A stretch of DNA of 64,000 bases from Paraconiothyrium sp. Pb-2020 (GCA_022419385.1 JAJUBI010000004.1:4445286-4509285), one strand, 5' to 3'; positions 1 through 11,209 are shown, counted from the stretch's first letter. Notes: generated by a model from the letters alone, not told the origin. Program-made: numbers and translations.

Positions 1-393
1 AACGAGGTGGAAATGAAGAGCTGAACGGGAAAGGGGCGCGTGTCCGTGTATCACGGAATGCATGGATGGCCACGGTATGAAATTTGAGCAAAGGCATTGC
101 TTGGTGTTAGGGCGCAATAGAAGGCGTAAACCTCGGAAATGATACGGCGTTTACATTCGTATGGTAGGGTGGTCTCGCACGCATGCTCACGAAGCATCTT
201 ATAGATACGGAATGGCAACCATTGAAGTCGAAGTCGAAGGCGCGGATATATTGTGAAGAAGCTACAAGTCCACAAACCCATATCCTACATGCAGTATTCC
301 TTTCTATGCACAGACATGCCGTACAATAATGATACATATAACAAATCGCCTTTGCTTCCACGCGAGCGATCCCCTCTTCTTTCTTCACTGCTC
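1..393. other. 3' flank, no gene seen
   Basis: This stretch lies beyond the stop codon of the minus-strand uL4m gene. I see no coding frame with protein-like composition and no RNA gene. It holds a tiny GAAGTC triplet-type repeat near 226-240 and is probably 3' UTR plus intergenic DNA. Confidence 0.6.
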
Positions 394-2071
394 TCATTGC
401 TTCTTCGCCTGCTGGGCCTCCTTCTCCACCGCTGCCTCCGCTTGCCTCAGTTCCTCCTCGCTGAACTCAGTCTCTTCTGGTATCTCTTCTGGCCTAGCCC
501 TCAACTCATCCAGCTGCGCCTGCAGCTTCTTAGCCTCTTTTCTATATTTCTTTGCTCCCGCATCGTCTCCGTCATTCTGAAGAGCATCCGCCCTTATTGT
601 CGCAAGGTTCGCCTTCGTCTTCAGCAGCTCTTCCTCTGCAAGTTCAACGTCTGTTCTGCAATCACCAGCAAGCATCTCCATCTCTTGCGCCTTCTCCTCC
701 TCGCCCCTGAAGCGGAACGCATCGCGGCGATGTTCAGCCGCTTGAGCGGCTAGCTCAACTTCCTGGAAGTTCCTCTCGTCGAGCGCGAGTTGTGCTTCCG
801 CGGCGTCGATGTAAGCTTGGTCAATCGCAGGGTCGGTTTCCTTTAGCTCGGTAATAGCGTTCTCCTTCTGTTCCTGGATGTGTCGAAGTGATGCGGCGGT
901 GGGGAGCTGCGCACGATGGAGGTCCTTTGCTTCGGCGAGGAGCTCAAAGGCGGAGATGGTGAGTTTCGATTTCTCAGGGTCGGAAGCAGGGAGAGATTCT
1001 GCGTGCTGCCAGCGCTGGTAGGCTGTGGATTCGTATGCTTCTGCGCGAATGGCTTCACGCTCGGCGGGTGGTGCGGTCATCAGTGAGCGGAATTGGGACC
1101 AGCCTGGCATGAAATCGTAGGATTTGGGTGCCTTGGGTTCGCGCTGGAGTTCGCTCGGAATTGGGAGAGATTGCAGATCGGATCTGTGGCTGTTGAAAAT
1201 CTTCCAGAGGGCCTGGCGTTCGATGATGATGCGCTGGAGTTCCAGGAGGTCCTTTACATCCACCAAATCCCAAGTCAGGGCCTGTCTCCCGCGGTCCATC
1301 TTATCAAGCGCCTGTTCTAGGAATGGGCGGTCATCCGATGTGACCAGCAGACTCCGTCCCTTGCCTCTTTCTCGCTCGTGCAGCTCGAAGATATGGTTCA
1401 ATAATCGTTCTGATGGGCTTTCCAATTCAATGGCATTATCTACGATGATAAGCTCGCCCTTTCGCCAACGGTACGAGAGAGCTGTTCGCCATGCTAGATC
1501 GTAGACTTTTTGTGGAAGTTCTGTGGAGAAGTCGCGGTGTCGAGGACCGTGCGATAGACCTCCTCCCCTTAACATTGGCGACTTTTTGTCACCCAGACGC
1601 GCTCTTCCAGATCCCTTCTGCGGTCGAATCTTCTTTGCAGAGCCTCGCACCTCATAACGAGTCTTCTTATGGGCGGTACCTAACCGTGTCATGTCCCCCT
1701 CGTACACCACTGCGCGGTGGAGGATGTCTCTACGGGTGGGAAGATTGAGGTAGTTTGCAGGATAGCTTTGGAGGCGGAGGGGCTCGAGCGACGGAAACTT
1801 GTGGATGGTAGCGAGCACAGTTTGCTCCTCGAAGGGCTTGACGGGAACGTATCCATCGGCGGATGTGGTTATTGAGGATACGGCGGCCTGCGAAGATGTC
1901 GACGTCGTTATTGAGCGCGCAAAGGAGGTAGACAATGGTTTCTAAAGCGGTTAGTTTACGACTGTCATAGAACAAGATCAAACTAACGGTAACAGCTTCA
2001 TGCCGTAATGACAGTCTGCTCAATTGATATGAGACGCCGCGCATTGGCGACGCTATCCTGGGGGAAGCCAT
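394..2071 (-). CDS. YML6: mitochondrial large-subunit ribosomal protein uL4m, extended form
   Basis: Structural protein of the mitochondrial 54S subunit (uL4 family, yeast Yml6). Two exons: 2071-1988 and 1941-394, giving 543 residues; the 46-nt intron (1942-1987) has a GTTAGT donor, an internal CTAAC branch site and a TTTAG acceptor. The short first exon gives a Ser/Arg-rich, acid-poor N-terminus typical of a mitochondrial presequence. The uL4 core runs from about residue 70 to 290 and shows the family's basic loop with a GSGRAR...GGG...HGPR pattern. Residues about 291-543 are an unusual extension rich in Glu, Lys, Ala and Gln, with strong coiled-coil character; yeast Yml6 is only about 290 residues long. 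It is divergent from the mL38 gene and shares its promoter. Family assignment is firm; the role of the extension is unknown. Confidence 0.9.
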
Positions 2072-2218
2072 GCCGGAAGGTGTCGTGCTGCGAGATGGCG
2101 GAGCTGGTCGCGGAGGTGTCTCGAGAAAATCCATGGATATGTGGTCCGTGCACACGACCCGTTGATTTTCCTCCTTGAGAGCACTGTAACACCACAGCAT
2201 CTCTCTCCATCAGCTGTC
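2072..2218. promoter_or_regulatory. 147-bp bidirectional promoter of two mitoribosomal genes
   Basis: The ATG codons of uL4m (minus strand, 2071) and mL38 (plus strand, 2219) face away from each other with only 147 bp between them. Both 5' leaders and both promoters must fit in this space, so shared control of two proteins of the same subunit is likely. I do not recognise a TATA box. Confidence 0.6.
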
Positions 2219-3652
2219 ATGGCGCCTGTCAAGCCGTCCGTACGGCAATTCAGCGCCTGTTTCCGATGCGTGCGCGGCGATGCATCGTTCAATGGTGCGC
2301 CTCGACGATTCCTCTCTTCCTCTGCAGCTGCCCGCGAAGAACTGCAGACGACATCCTCCTCTACTCCACCACCGCCGCCTCCGTCCTCTACCGCCGCGGC
2401 AGCCCCTGTGAAAGACGCGGAGGCGCCAAAGGAAATTCCGGAATATATGAAGCAATGGGGTGAATTGGACCCGAACGCGGTAGAAACAAAGCGCGACGAG
2501 CGTCGCCTCCTCCGAAGAGAAGGAATCCAACCAATTGGTTCTCGACGTCGCCGTGCCATCATCGCTCGTACTGCGGCTGCGAAGGCTGAGCAGATTCCAT
2601 TCGAGCAGCTTCCGTACCAATGCTTTCAGGAGGCCCGAAAAGTCCTGCTGGCCGACCGCGAGGAGAAGCTGAAAGAGATCCAAACGCAGATCACAAGGAT
2701 AGAGCATCTGAAGGCACAAGATCCGGCTGTGAGCGGTGGACAGGCCAAGAAGGAGACGAGGCTGAGGAGTATGCAAAACCACCTCAACGACTTGGTCATT
2801 CTTGCCGACATTAATGACCCCGTGGTCAAGAAGAAGTTTGAGGATGGAGAGGGTACGTTGGAGAAATTTCGTATATGAATCAACAGAAACTGATTGATCG
2901 CAGGTGACATGAACAAGCCCATCTACCGTTATCTAGCGGATCAGAAGTGGCGCAAGTGGAAGCGTCTCGTCCTTGAACAGCGTATAGAGCAGTTCAATCT
3001 CGTTCCCGATCTTTTACCTGCCCTCGATCCTACTGCAGATGTCGATCTTGCCTTCGGTCGAAAGAATATTCCTATCGGTGACTTCGTTGATTCAGCCGTT
3101 AGCGAGAACCCCCCGCGCCTTAAAGTACAGACCTTTGAGCGAGGCAAGAAGCTGGTAACGGTGGTGGTAGTAGATGCCGATGTGCCTGTCCCTGAGAAGG
3201 ACAGCCTCACCTACCGGTGCCACTTCATCGCTTCCAACATTCCCATCGCGCCCGACCAAACGTCCATTCCACTCAATCTTCTCCAGCAGCAGTCTCAAAA
3301 GACTGAGAACGTGGAGGAGCAGAAGGTAGCGCTGTCCTGGTCCCCCCCGTGGGCTCACAAGGGCGCGCCGTATCATCGCATGGCTATCTTTGTCCTAGAA
3401 CAAAAGGACGCCCAGGCGTTGAGTATCTCTGAGATCAGAAAGAACGAGAAGAGGGACGGCTTCATTTTGCGAAGCTTCGTTGACAGGATGAAGTTGAAGC
3501 CGATTGGCGCGACTCTATTCAGGACCAAGTGGGATGAGAGCATGGAAGGCGTCATGAAGAGACACGGTTTGGAGGATGAGGTCAACGTCGAATTCAAGCG
3601 CAAGAAGATAGAACCTCTACCGTATAAGAGGAGGACGGAACGCATGCGGTAG
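2219..3652 (+). CDS. MRPL35: mitochondrial large-subunit ribosomal protein mL38
   Basis: Mitoribosomal protein mL38 (yeast Mrpl35), a large-subunit component built on a phosphatidylethanolamine-binding-protein (PEBP) fold. Exons 2219-2852 and 2904-3652 give 460 residues; the 51-nt intron has a GTACGT donor and GCAG acceptor and splits a Gly codon in phase 1. The start at 2219 is followed by an Arg/Ser-rich presequence (about residues 1-35). A helical basic region with coiled-coil character occupies about residues 75-210. The PEBP-like half (about 250-440) keeps a D-A-D-V-P turn and a G-x-P-x-H-R-like segment, as usual for this family. An in-frame opening upstream of 2219 has no support as coding. 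Divergent partner is uL4m. Confidence 0.9.
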
Positions 3653-4084
3653 TGTAAGACAAGGCTGGTGTACGGTAAGCGCAACTGTAAGTGTTCTATA
3701 AGTGTACAACACCACATACATTCAATGTATCATATAATGTTTCGGCGCATATGCTGAGACGGAATTGCAAGATGTTGTTAATTCGAGCAAGTGGTCGTTA
3801 ATTCTGCATCGCTCCTTCCACTGTCATCCCCATGCGCTTTCCTGTGGATAAGACCCACCCTCGCCACGAAGTTCCACGTCGTCACTTTCTTTACAGAATC
3901 ATTCTGCTCTTTGCTTTGAAAGATGCATGTGCTTCTGCATTTCTGCGGTTTTCGTTAACTTGAGAGCGACTACATTGGCCTAAACCTCTGAGACGGGCGC
4001 GCTCTGCATCGCTCCTTCCTTCATAGCCGGCTCGCGCCTTTCAATGCTCCGCAGTTCCAAGTATCGGCAGCAACAACTCTCGTT
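3653..4084. other. intergenic region with a 17-bp direct repeat
   Basis: Between mL38 and the next plus-strand gene. No protein-like frame. The leader just before 4085 is pyrimidine-rich, as in many fungal promoters. It contains two identical 17-bp copies described separately. Confidence 0.6.
3803..4019 (+). repeat. direct repeat, two 17-bp copies exactly 200 bp apart
   Basis: The word TCTGCATCGCTCCTTCC occurs at 3803-3819 and again at 4003-4019. Both copies lie in the promoter region of the gene starting at 4085. It could be a duplicated regulatory site; there is no flanking homology that would mark a longer duplication. Confidence 0.75.
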
Positions 4085-5716
4085 ATGGCTCCACGACCTC
4101 CAACTCCAGGTGCAGCTCCGTTCGCGCCTTCAGGGTTTGTACCATCACCTCAGACAGTTGCTCTCGCTCTAGCCATCGTGAAAGCAACACCTCCAAGAGT
4201 CTCAGCAAGAGGTCAATCGTTCATCATTGTCCTTCCGAACCAGCTGACATGCCTAGATTATGTACTCCAGCTTCGAGCCCATCTCAAACTTGGGCGATCC
4301 GCGAGTACTGAGCCTGAGCAGCGCCATTATCTCGATCTCGTTGCATATTGGCAGCAGAGATGCGAGACTGCCGAGAATGAGTGCAGACAGCTCAGCGACA
4401 AAGTCGCTAGCCTCGAGCGCAGTGCCCGTTGTGGGGAAAATCTAGCAGTAGACACTCCCGAGGAACAGGAGCAACTCGCACCGTTGGCTTCCAAGAAAAA
4501 GGCACAAATGGACACGGCGAAGCGGCCAAGAAATACAAAGGCACAAGCAGCAAAGCCAGCTACACCTGACGAGGTACTGGAGGACGACCTACACCTATTC
4601 GAAACACTTGGAAGTCGTAAGTAGCACTTGGCCATTAGGGACGTCTCTAACAGGCCATAACCAGACGGCATGACGATCGCGCAGCATTATTGGACCGCCC
4701 AGACATTTCTCAAGCGGCCTGGAGCCAATGTCGATAGCATCTGTGGCAGTGTTGTAGGTATTGCGAGCGCCTTGGGTCTGATCTTCCCCATCATTGCAAA
4801 GAACCATGATCGCCTCGCCGTTCGCACATCGGACAAATCTCACATACCTCACATCGGCAAAGAAAAGTCTGAGCTGTCGTGCTTGATGTCCGCATGCGCA
4901 AGGGCGTGGACATTAGTCATCGTGGCTCTTGACAAGCTTGAAGAGGATAGCCCAGGGTCACGACGCTCGGGACTAGTCATCTTTGAATGTGTGAAGCTCA
5001 TCTCTGCAGCTCTAGATGCAATCAGACTAGCTGCGAGACATGCTTCGTGGAAGAACGGCAGTCGCTCAAATCAGCAAACAACTTGTGAGTCTGTTGGCGC
5101 CCGCAGCATAGCTCATCTTCTCGCTACTTTCATCGGCCATCTGGGGAAAGACAGTGCAGTCCATCACCGCCTCTTTGACGGCATCGCGTATGTCCTACTT
5201 GAGCGTGTCGGCGATCGGCTGTACTACTGCACTTTCGAGCGAGAGCGCAGTGCTACCATTGAAGAGCGTATCGTGCCGCCTTCAGAACCTACGGACCCGC
5301 ACGAGATCGCTCGCCAAGCTACTGATGCCGCAGCCATTCGACTCGAAGTCAAAGCCTTGGTCATCATCTTGGAGAGGGCAATGAGTATCGCTCCTTTGCA
5401 TCTGAACGAACAGACTGTGAAGAAGACCCGGACTGCGCTCGCTCGCACAGTGAGCCTCAAGAACATATCGTCAACGAGGATCAAATTGAGTTCGCTTGCA
5501 CGAGAACGCTTACAGAGAACCTTGATCGCGTGTACATTTGGCCACCAGGTCGATGACGACTTCAAAGATATACTCACGAATCCAGTCAGCATGGGACGTC
5601 CTCCGCCAGCACCGAAGATCAAGGATGAGGATGTGCCGGAGTGGTACCAGTCACAAGTATGGAGGTTGATAGGCTGGGAAATACTTGAGAAGGATGGTGA
5701 ATGGGAAGATATGTGA
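4085..5716 (+). CDS. uncharacterised coiled-coil protein
   Basis: I do not recognise this protein. Exons 4085-4616 and 4665-5716 give 527 residues; the 48-nt intron has a perfect GTAAGT donor and a CCAG acceptor and joins the frames in phase 1. The first 30 residues are Pro/Ala-rich. About residues 75-120 form a short coiled coil with Glu/Arg/Leu heptads. Residues about 135-165 are Lys/Ala-rich and basic and could hold a nuclear localisation signal. The C-terminal 350 residues are mostly helical with no membrane segment or signal peptide. A second, in-frame 45-nt intron (4212-4256, weak GTCAAT donor, CCTAG acceptor preceded by CTGAC) may remove 15 residues. Likely a lineage-restricted nuclear or cytosolic protein. 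Confidence 0.75.
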
Positions 5717-6242
5717 GGATGATGTGAGATCAAAAGGGTGCTTCCTAAAAAGCAATACATAATGTACTCGGCCTCCATCCCTGCTTCTTCGCAGTTACTG
5801 GTTTTTGTCGCAGAAGAGGTCGAAAGTGCTGACGTCGTTGCAAAGATGTGTTGCTACAGTGGAAGGTGTATGTAGAGGTGGTGATGATAATGCTAAGGAC
5901 GGTGACGAAACGCATCTTGACGGAAAGAATATAGAGGAATGTATATTGGGTCTAGCGATGTTGTGCTAACCTAGCATTCGACAGGGAGTGAACGAAGAGC
6001 TCTTCGCGATACGTGCTTGTTGATATCGGAGTAATTATTCATATCGGATTCGATGGACTACGCCAACTACCGCTACAGTAATTAGACATGGTAAATAATT
6101 AAAGTACAGACTATTAAGTCACTATTAGCAATTAATATAGTGCCACAAGGCGGATGCCTTGGTGGTCGCCAACCACTGATTCGTACAATGCATTTTTACT
6201 TCTTGAGGAACGCTCAACGCTTCCGAAATGCCTGGATTTTGC
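5717..6242. other. convergent intergenic region, nothing recognised
   Basis: Lies between the 3' ends of the coiled-coil orphan (plus) and the siderophore transporter (minus). It is slightly A+T-rich around 6030-6140 and probably holds both 3' UTRs and polyadenylation signals. No gene seen. Confidence 0.6.
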
Positions 6243-8214
6243 TCAACGCTTCCAGAAAGCCCATTTGCTTCCACTGGGTACCTCCCTCTTGAGATCTTCC
6301 TCTGCATCCGGCAAGCTCTGCTCATCGCCAAGTCTTGGATTCCTGATCACACAGGCGAAAAAGATCAAGATAACGGATAAGCATATACCGGTGATGCAAA
6401 GCAAGCGCTGCACATATTGGTACACCTCGATGGCTGCGTCGCGGTCTGGGTCGCCGGGGGGATGCGTGGCGAGGAGTTCCAGTGGGCTGGCGTACCACAT
6501 CACCGCCTCGGTTTGGTTTGCAATGCGTCCGCTGAGTTTACCGGGGACAACTGTTTCGTATTAGCGCAAGAACTGAGCGTTGAGCGGGCAAGACTTACCT
6601 TGTGTCCAGATAGCGCCTGAGACGGTGTTTCCTAAGGCAGAGCCAATGTTGTAGCACGCGAGGTAGATACCCGTAATGACAGCGACGTGTTCGTGCTTGG
6701 TGGCCGCCTGGATACTCGCTTGCGCCGGGTAGGGGAAGAAACCACCAGCGATACCCAGGAGCACTTGGGCGCCGATGATGCCGCTGTGTGTCGAGTCTGT
6801 AACACCTCCGCGGTAGTGGATGAGTAGACCGAATGCTACCATGAAGAGACAAGTACCGAAGAGGATGAACGGTTTCAATTGGCGGACCTTGTACACCACG
6901 AGACCAAGCAGCGTACCCGTGATGACCGAGGCGAAACTGTAGAGGGAAGTGATGCGGAGAGCTGACTTTGGGGTTTCGTTGAAACCAACAAGCAGGACTG
7001 AGTAGAGGTAGTCGCCTTGACAGGTCCACGCAAAGTTCAGGAAGGTCGCGATACCCAGTGCACCCCAGACAGAGCGGTCCTTGAACAGATGGAAAGGAAT
7101 CATGGGGTGCGGCGCGCGCTTCTCCCACATGATCCAGAAGGGAATGCAGATGATGCCGATGACGAGGGGTGCAATGATTTTGCCCTGGCCCCATGTCGCG
7201 CTCACGCCTCCTGCGAGAGTGAGGGGCACCAGGATCAGCCCGAAGACAGCAATGAGTAAGATAATCCCAATGACGTCCAATTGCCAGAACAGGGCTATCG
7301 CGATCTTCCTGGGTCCATGGATCTGGTATGGCGTTTTGTAGTCGTCCAAAGCCCCGGATTTCTTCGCTTTCCGTCCAAGCCACATCAAGGAAAGGATCAA
7401 TGGAAGAGAAGCAATTGGGAATATTATGCACCACATGCCAACGCCCCATCTCCATCCAGCGGCTTTGAGAGTTGCGTCGCCAACATCTCCCGAGACCCAG
7501 GTGTTGATGATGAACGGCGTTGCGGGAATGTAGGAGAAGAAGAGACGGGATCGAAGGGATGTAGTATCCGCGATGATCACCTCGACTAGGAGTAGAAGAG
7601 AAGTATAGCCGACCTGGTAGAGGAAGGCGCCCGCAGCGAAGCCCTGGACATTCGTGCAGGAGGCCTCTACGATAGTACCTTCAGTGGTGTAAGTAGATGC
7701 ATAGTATCACAACCGCATTGATCTTACCTATAACGTAGAAGAATACGGAGACGATGATCAGCTCCACACGACCGAATACATCTGCAATTTTGGCTGCGGT
7801 AGGCTAGACATATGAGTTTCCATGAAGGCTGAGGGGATAAAGTTTCTTACCTGGGCGGCGGCAGCAACAACAGCCCTCACAACGTTAATAGTGGAGAGTA
7901 GCGAATGGTTGCCAAAGCCGGAGGTTGCTGTAGGCTGATACGCATAGCGCAGAGTGCCGTCCTAATCCATCCGTAAGTACACGTCACACAAGCATACATT
8001 CCACAGGGTCACTTACCAGACCATAGGCATAGGCGATCAAGAATACTCCAATGAAGATAGCGATGCGGTTTCCAGCCGTGGTATGCTTGCTCAGCGCTTC
8101 AATGCGCGCAACTCCGGGCGACTGGGTGCCAATGAGAGGCTGGGTTCCACGTTCCTCATACTCTTCCGGGGCTTTGGGACCATCGCCCTTGCGGGTAGGG
8201 CTGTACTCAGACAT
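6243..8214 (-). CDS. siderophore-iron transporter, MFS SIT/ARN family
   Basis: Proton-coupled importer of ferric siderophores at the plasma or endosomal membrane (ARN/Sit1/MirB type). Five exons: 8214-8017, 7961-7851, 7803-7728, 7678-6599 and 6550-6243, giving 590 residues, normal for the family; all junctions keep frame and carry GTAAG-type donors. Exon 2 plus exon 3 give the family's early signature, including 'LRYAYQPTATSGFG', 'LLSTINVVRAVVAA' and 'PTAAKIADVFGR'. The remaining sequence has the expected run of about 14 hydrophobic helices, and the C-terminus ends in a charged cytosolic tail. Two overlapping GATA motifs about 90 bp upstream fit control by an iron-responsive GATA repressor. 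Substrate siderophore cannot be told from sequence. Confidence 0.92.
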
Positions 8215-8955
8215 AGTCCAGAGCTGCAGATCGGTTTTCCACGTACCAGGGCAGAGTATTCGACGGACGCCGGGGTGGTGGGCAGGCCTACTTTATGTGA
8301 TTGATAAGATAAGATCTGCCGCCAAGGCTAACCCAGTGCAGGATCCTTTCGGCTTCGGACCCCGTCGGCAAGGCCCTTCAATTGAACACTGCCGCTTAGC
8401 TTCCCTTTGCAGCTTTGCAGGGTTACCCTCCACGCAAACGGAAGTCCGTCACGCTTGGGGGCCTCTTAATGCGGCAGACTTTGAGAAAATTTGACTTCGT
8501 CCAGGCGTGCCAAGTGACGAGCGATGCTAGGGTCGTAATCTGATGATCAGTCCACCAGATGAGTTCGATGGTCGAATTAAAGATGGAGGATGTTGCGCCA
8601 CTCACGGCGGAGCGCGTCCTATTCGGCATCGCTGCATTGGCGTTTGTCGGGCAGACCGACTCGAGACCGACTTGGCCGCCAGGGTCGCATCTTTGCCCAG
8701 CATGCATGATACCGCGGAATTGGTAACTACAGCTGGCCAGACCTGCATAATTGGGCTCATACATGCGCCGGGTGACCGACTGAAGCGTGGGAGATATTGC
8801 ACGCAATAAGAAAGATGTTTATGTTGGCTGCTTTGATGAATGTGGTGTCATTGAAGCTTGAACACAAGCTTCTGCACGGACCCGGTAACCGATGAATACG
8901 AAATGCTGCTTCCTTCTTCACCCGCACGCGACATCCTGTACGCCGATATCGCGCA
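8215..8955. other. promoter region of the transporter and 3' flank of the oxygenase
   Basis: No convincing coding frame. It includes the transporter promoter with the GATA pair (8303-8313) and the 3' end of the upstream minus-strand oxygenase. Confidence 0.6.
8303..8313 (+). promoter_or_regulatory. two overlapping GATA sites upstream of the siderophore transporter
   Basis: The sequence GATAAGATAAG gives two HGATAR-type sites that share one base, 89-111 bp upstream of the transporter ATG at 8214. Fungal siderophore genes are commonly repressed by iron through GATA factors of the SreA/Sre1/Urbs1 type that bind ATCWGATAA-like sites. The flanking bases here are ATT rather than ATC, so binding by that factor is an inference. 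Confidence 0.55.
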
Positions 8956-10101
8956 TTACATTTCCTCAGTCGTACCTGTGTCATATCCGCTGTCCTCCTG
9001 AAATTCAACGAAAGTGGCCATCTTCTTTCGGACATATTCACCATAGACCACCGCGCCTTCATCTCCTTCTACGGGCACAGAACAAGCCTCTCCCGGCTCG
9101 AAAAAGAAGGGAATACTGAAACGGCCAAAGCGATCATTCGCTGCAGCTGGTTTCGGTGGTGGAGCGCGCACACGATGCCTGGTCGCCTTGAATCGGGATC
9201 CCGAAACACGAGCCATCAAATCTCCTATATTAACGACAATGGAGCCAGGGACGTAAGGCGCGGCAATCCATTCGCCGGCTGCATTGAGTACCTCTAGTCC
9301 CCCAGTCGTATCTTGGTGCAGCAAAGTGAGAATGCCGCTATCCGTGTGCGGGCTGCAGCTTAATCGTACTACGTCTTCAGCCCCTGGTTGCGCAGTTTGT
9401 GTGACTGGAGGGTAATGCAAGAGGCGCAAGGTACTCAAAGAGTCATCTAACCACGAATCAAAGAAACTTGGATCTTTGCCAAGTGGGACTGCAAGCAAAG
9501 ATAGCAACTTCGAAGCAAGGCTCTGGAGCTCATTGTACATCTCCTTGAGCCGCTCTTGTTTTGAGAAGAGCTGTGCATCTGGCCATACGTTTGGTTCTGA
9601 AATGTTGATCTTCTGTGTGCTTGCAGAATTTCTTGTTGTATGATCTGTTATAGGATTGCCCATTTCGAAACCTACAACATCGATACCAAATCAGTAATGA
9701 TTTTGAGGGACATCACAAGCTATCCTGACTTACCCTCCTTTAGGTTATCTAGTGTAAGATGAGGCTGCGTGGGGAAATACCTAACGACATCAATTATCAG
9801 TACCGCTCTCACCCATATCTGCTTTTGCATACCCTCTGTAGGTATTTGAGTGACCTGGACGAAAAGATTTCTTCGCGAGCTTCATCTTCTGGTTCTGCGG
9901 TAGCGCAAAGAACTCGCGTGTGAGCTCGAAAAACTCATCGTGGTCGAAACTCAACGGTGCGTTGACGAGGTAAGCAAAACCGGTGGTCGCAAACACGTCG
10001 TATAGCTTTTGGCTTAACTTTGTGGTGTCCTCAGTCGACGATCCTGAAGCCTTGAGAGCGTCAACGTCAACGACAGGAAGTGAGGGAACTTTGGTCGACA
10101 T
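8956..10101 (-). CDS. 2-oxoglutarate/Fe(II)-dependent dioxygenase, isopenicillin-N-synthase-like
   Basis: Non-haem iron oxygenase using 2-oxoglutarate and O2. Three exons: 10101-9833, 9780-9734 and 9671-8956, giving 343 residues. The first intron (9781-9832, 52 nt) has GTATGC, a CTGAT branch site and GTTAG; after splicing the conserved 'YRGYFP' and 'EGFEMG' motifs read through. The N-terminal DIOX_N region (about 1-120) is followed by the double-stranded beta-helix with the metal-binding H-T-D ('CSPHTDSG'), a distal His ('ATRHRV') and the R-x-S-x-P-F-F segment that binds the 2-oxoglutarate carboxylate. No signal peptide. Substrate unknown; members act in secondary metabolism and in xenobiotic breakdown. 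Lies head-to-tail with an amidotransferase gene. Confidence 0.9.
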
Positions 10102-10345
10102 TGTACGACGTATAACAAGAGTGTTGAACGAGCATTGACATTAATGGGTATGAATGCATGTATAAGTGACGCGCTGTTGCACGGCCCGGCTTGTTCATCC
10201 TCTTTGGGAAGGAAGTCGTGTGCTGATGCGGGGCTCGGAGTGCAGGTACCGATTTCAATAGAGCCAGTGTTTCTTCCACCACCTCTTCCTGGTTCGATTT
10301 GCATCTCTTGATTCGCGAGATTTTGTAAGAATGTGGGTATGATAC

Positions 10346-11209
10346 TCATTTTTCTCCGAGTGGCGGGGTAAGTAGTCCGCCAACCTGCCGATAAGCTGCA
10401 CCTTCTGACCCTCCCTTCTCGAGCATAAATTGAAGAACTATCTCACCCAGGAACTCTGCGTCGTCATCGGTGTCAACTGCATCCAGGCCCTCTTGAAGCA
10501 TCTGAGGAGGCCAATTTCCCTTTCCTCCGAAGACTTTCATGATCTCGGTGTTTACAAACCGGTTGAACTCGAAATGTCCTTGCAGCGTGAATACGCGAGC
10601 AGGATCGTACATGCCTTGTACAGCGCAGTGCTGCGTGGCTCCGAACACCATCCAGGAATCGGGAAGCGATTCGAGCTTAGGAATAACAACATGATCCTGA
10701 TGTATCATCTGCACACGAAGAGACTCCGGCAATTTTCTCGAGAAAACGCTGCCGTCTCCTAACGTCTTGCGGAATCTTTCGTTAAGTCGAATCTCTTTGA
10801 CACCTAGTTCGTAGCCGTTGGAATCTTTTTCTACGCGCACCCCATATTCTCGTAAAAGACTCTGGCATATTAACTGATGCCCAAAACAGCTTCCAAACAT
10901 CCTGACATGGCGGTGGTTCTTGTATACATTCAGTACGTAATCGTCGAGGCGGCTGATCCACTCGTCCGCATCATAGGATGCAGCTGCGGACCCAGTAACG
11001 AGTATAACGTCGATGTCCGCCAAAGAAAGGGGGTACTCGAACTTTTGGATGTCCCATTCGGTCATCTCTATTGTAAGATCTGGAGTGAACCGGGACGCAG
11101 CCGCAACGAGCAGTTCCTGGAACATTACGCCGTATGTGCTCCACTTATGTCGAACAGTGGGCACCGGCGTGTCGGTGTTGAACATCGCTATCCGCAGCTT
11201 GGCAGGCAT
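10346..11209 (-). CDS. class-I glutamine amidotransferase-like protein
   Basis: GATase1-fold protein of 287 residues in one exon. The start at 11209 has a good context (A at -3); the frame stays open upstream to 11470 but without an ATG. The nucleophile elbow 'FGSCFGHQ' gives the catalytic Cys (about residue 110), and 'LQGHFEF' provides the His and Glu of the triad, so the glutaminase site looks intact. There is no attached synthase domain; stand-alone fungal members resemble the amidotransferase half of GMP synthase or gamma-glutamyl-peptide hydrolases, and their acceptor is usually unknown. It lies 244 bp upstream of the oxygenase, same strand. A role with that enzyme is possible but not shown. 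Confidence 0.87.
   Translation of the reverse strand: MPAKLRIAMFNTDTPVPTVRHKWSTYGVMFQELLVAAASRFTPDLTIEMTEWDIQKFEYPLSLADIDVILVTGSAAASYDADEWISRLDDYVLNVYKNHRHVRMFGSCFGHQLICQSLLREYGVRVEKDSNGYELGVKEIRLNERFRKTLGDGSVFSRKLPESLRVQMIHQDHVVIPKLESLPDSWMVFGATQHCAVQGMYDPARVFTLQGHFEFNRFVNTEIMKVFGGKGNWPPQMLQEGLDAVDTDDDAEFLGEIVLQFMLEKGGSEGAAYRQVGGLLTPPLGEK

Noticed and set aside
9785..9832. Oxygenase first exon read through to the stop after 'GESGTDN'
   Set aside because: The segment from 9832 down to 9781 is an intron (GTATGC, CTGAT branch, GTTAG); splicing restores conserved YRGYFP.
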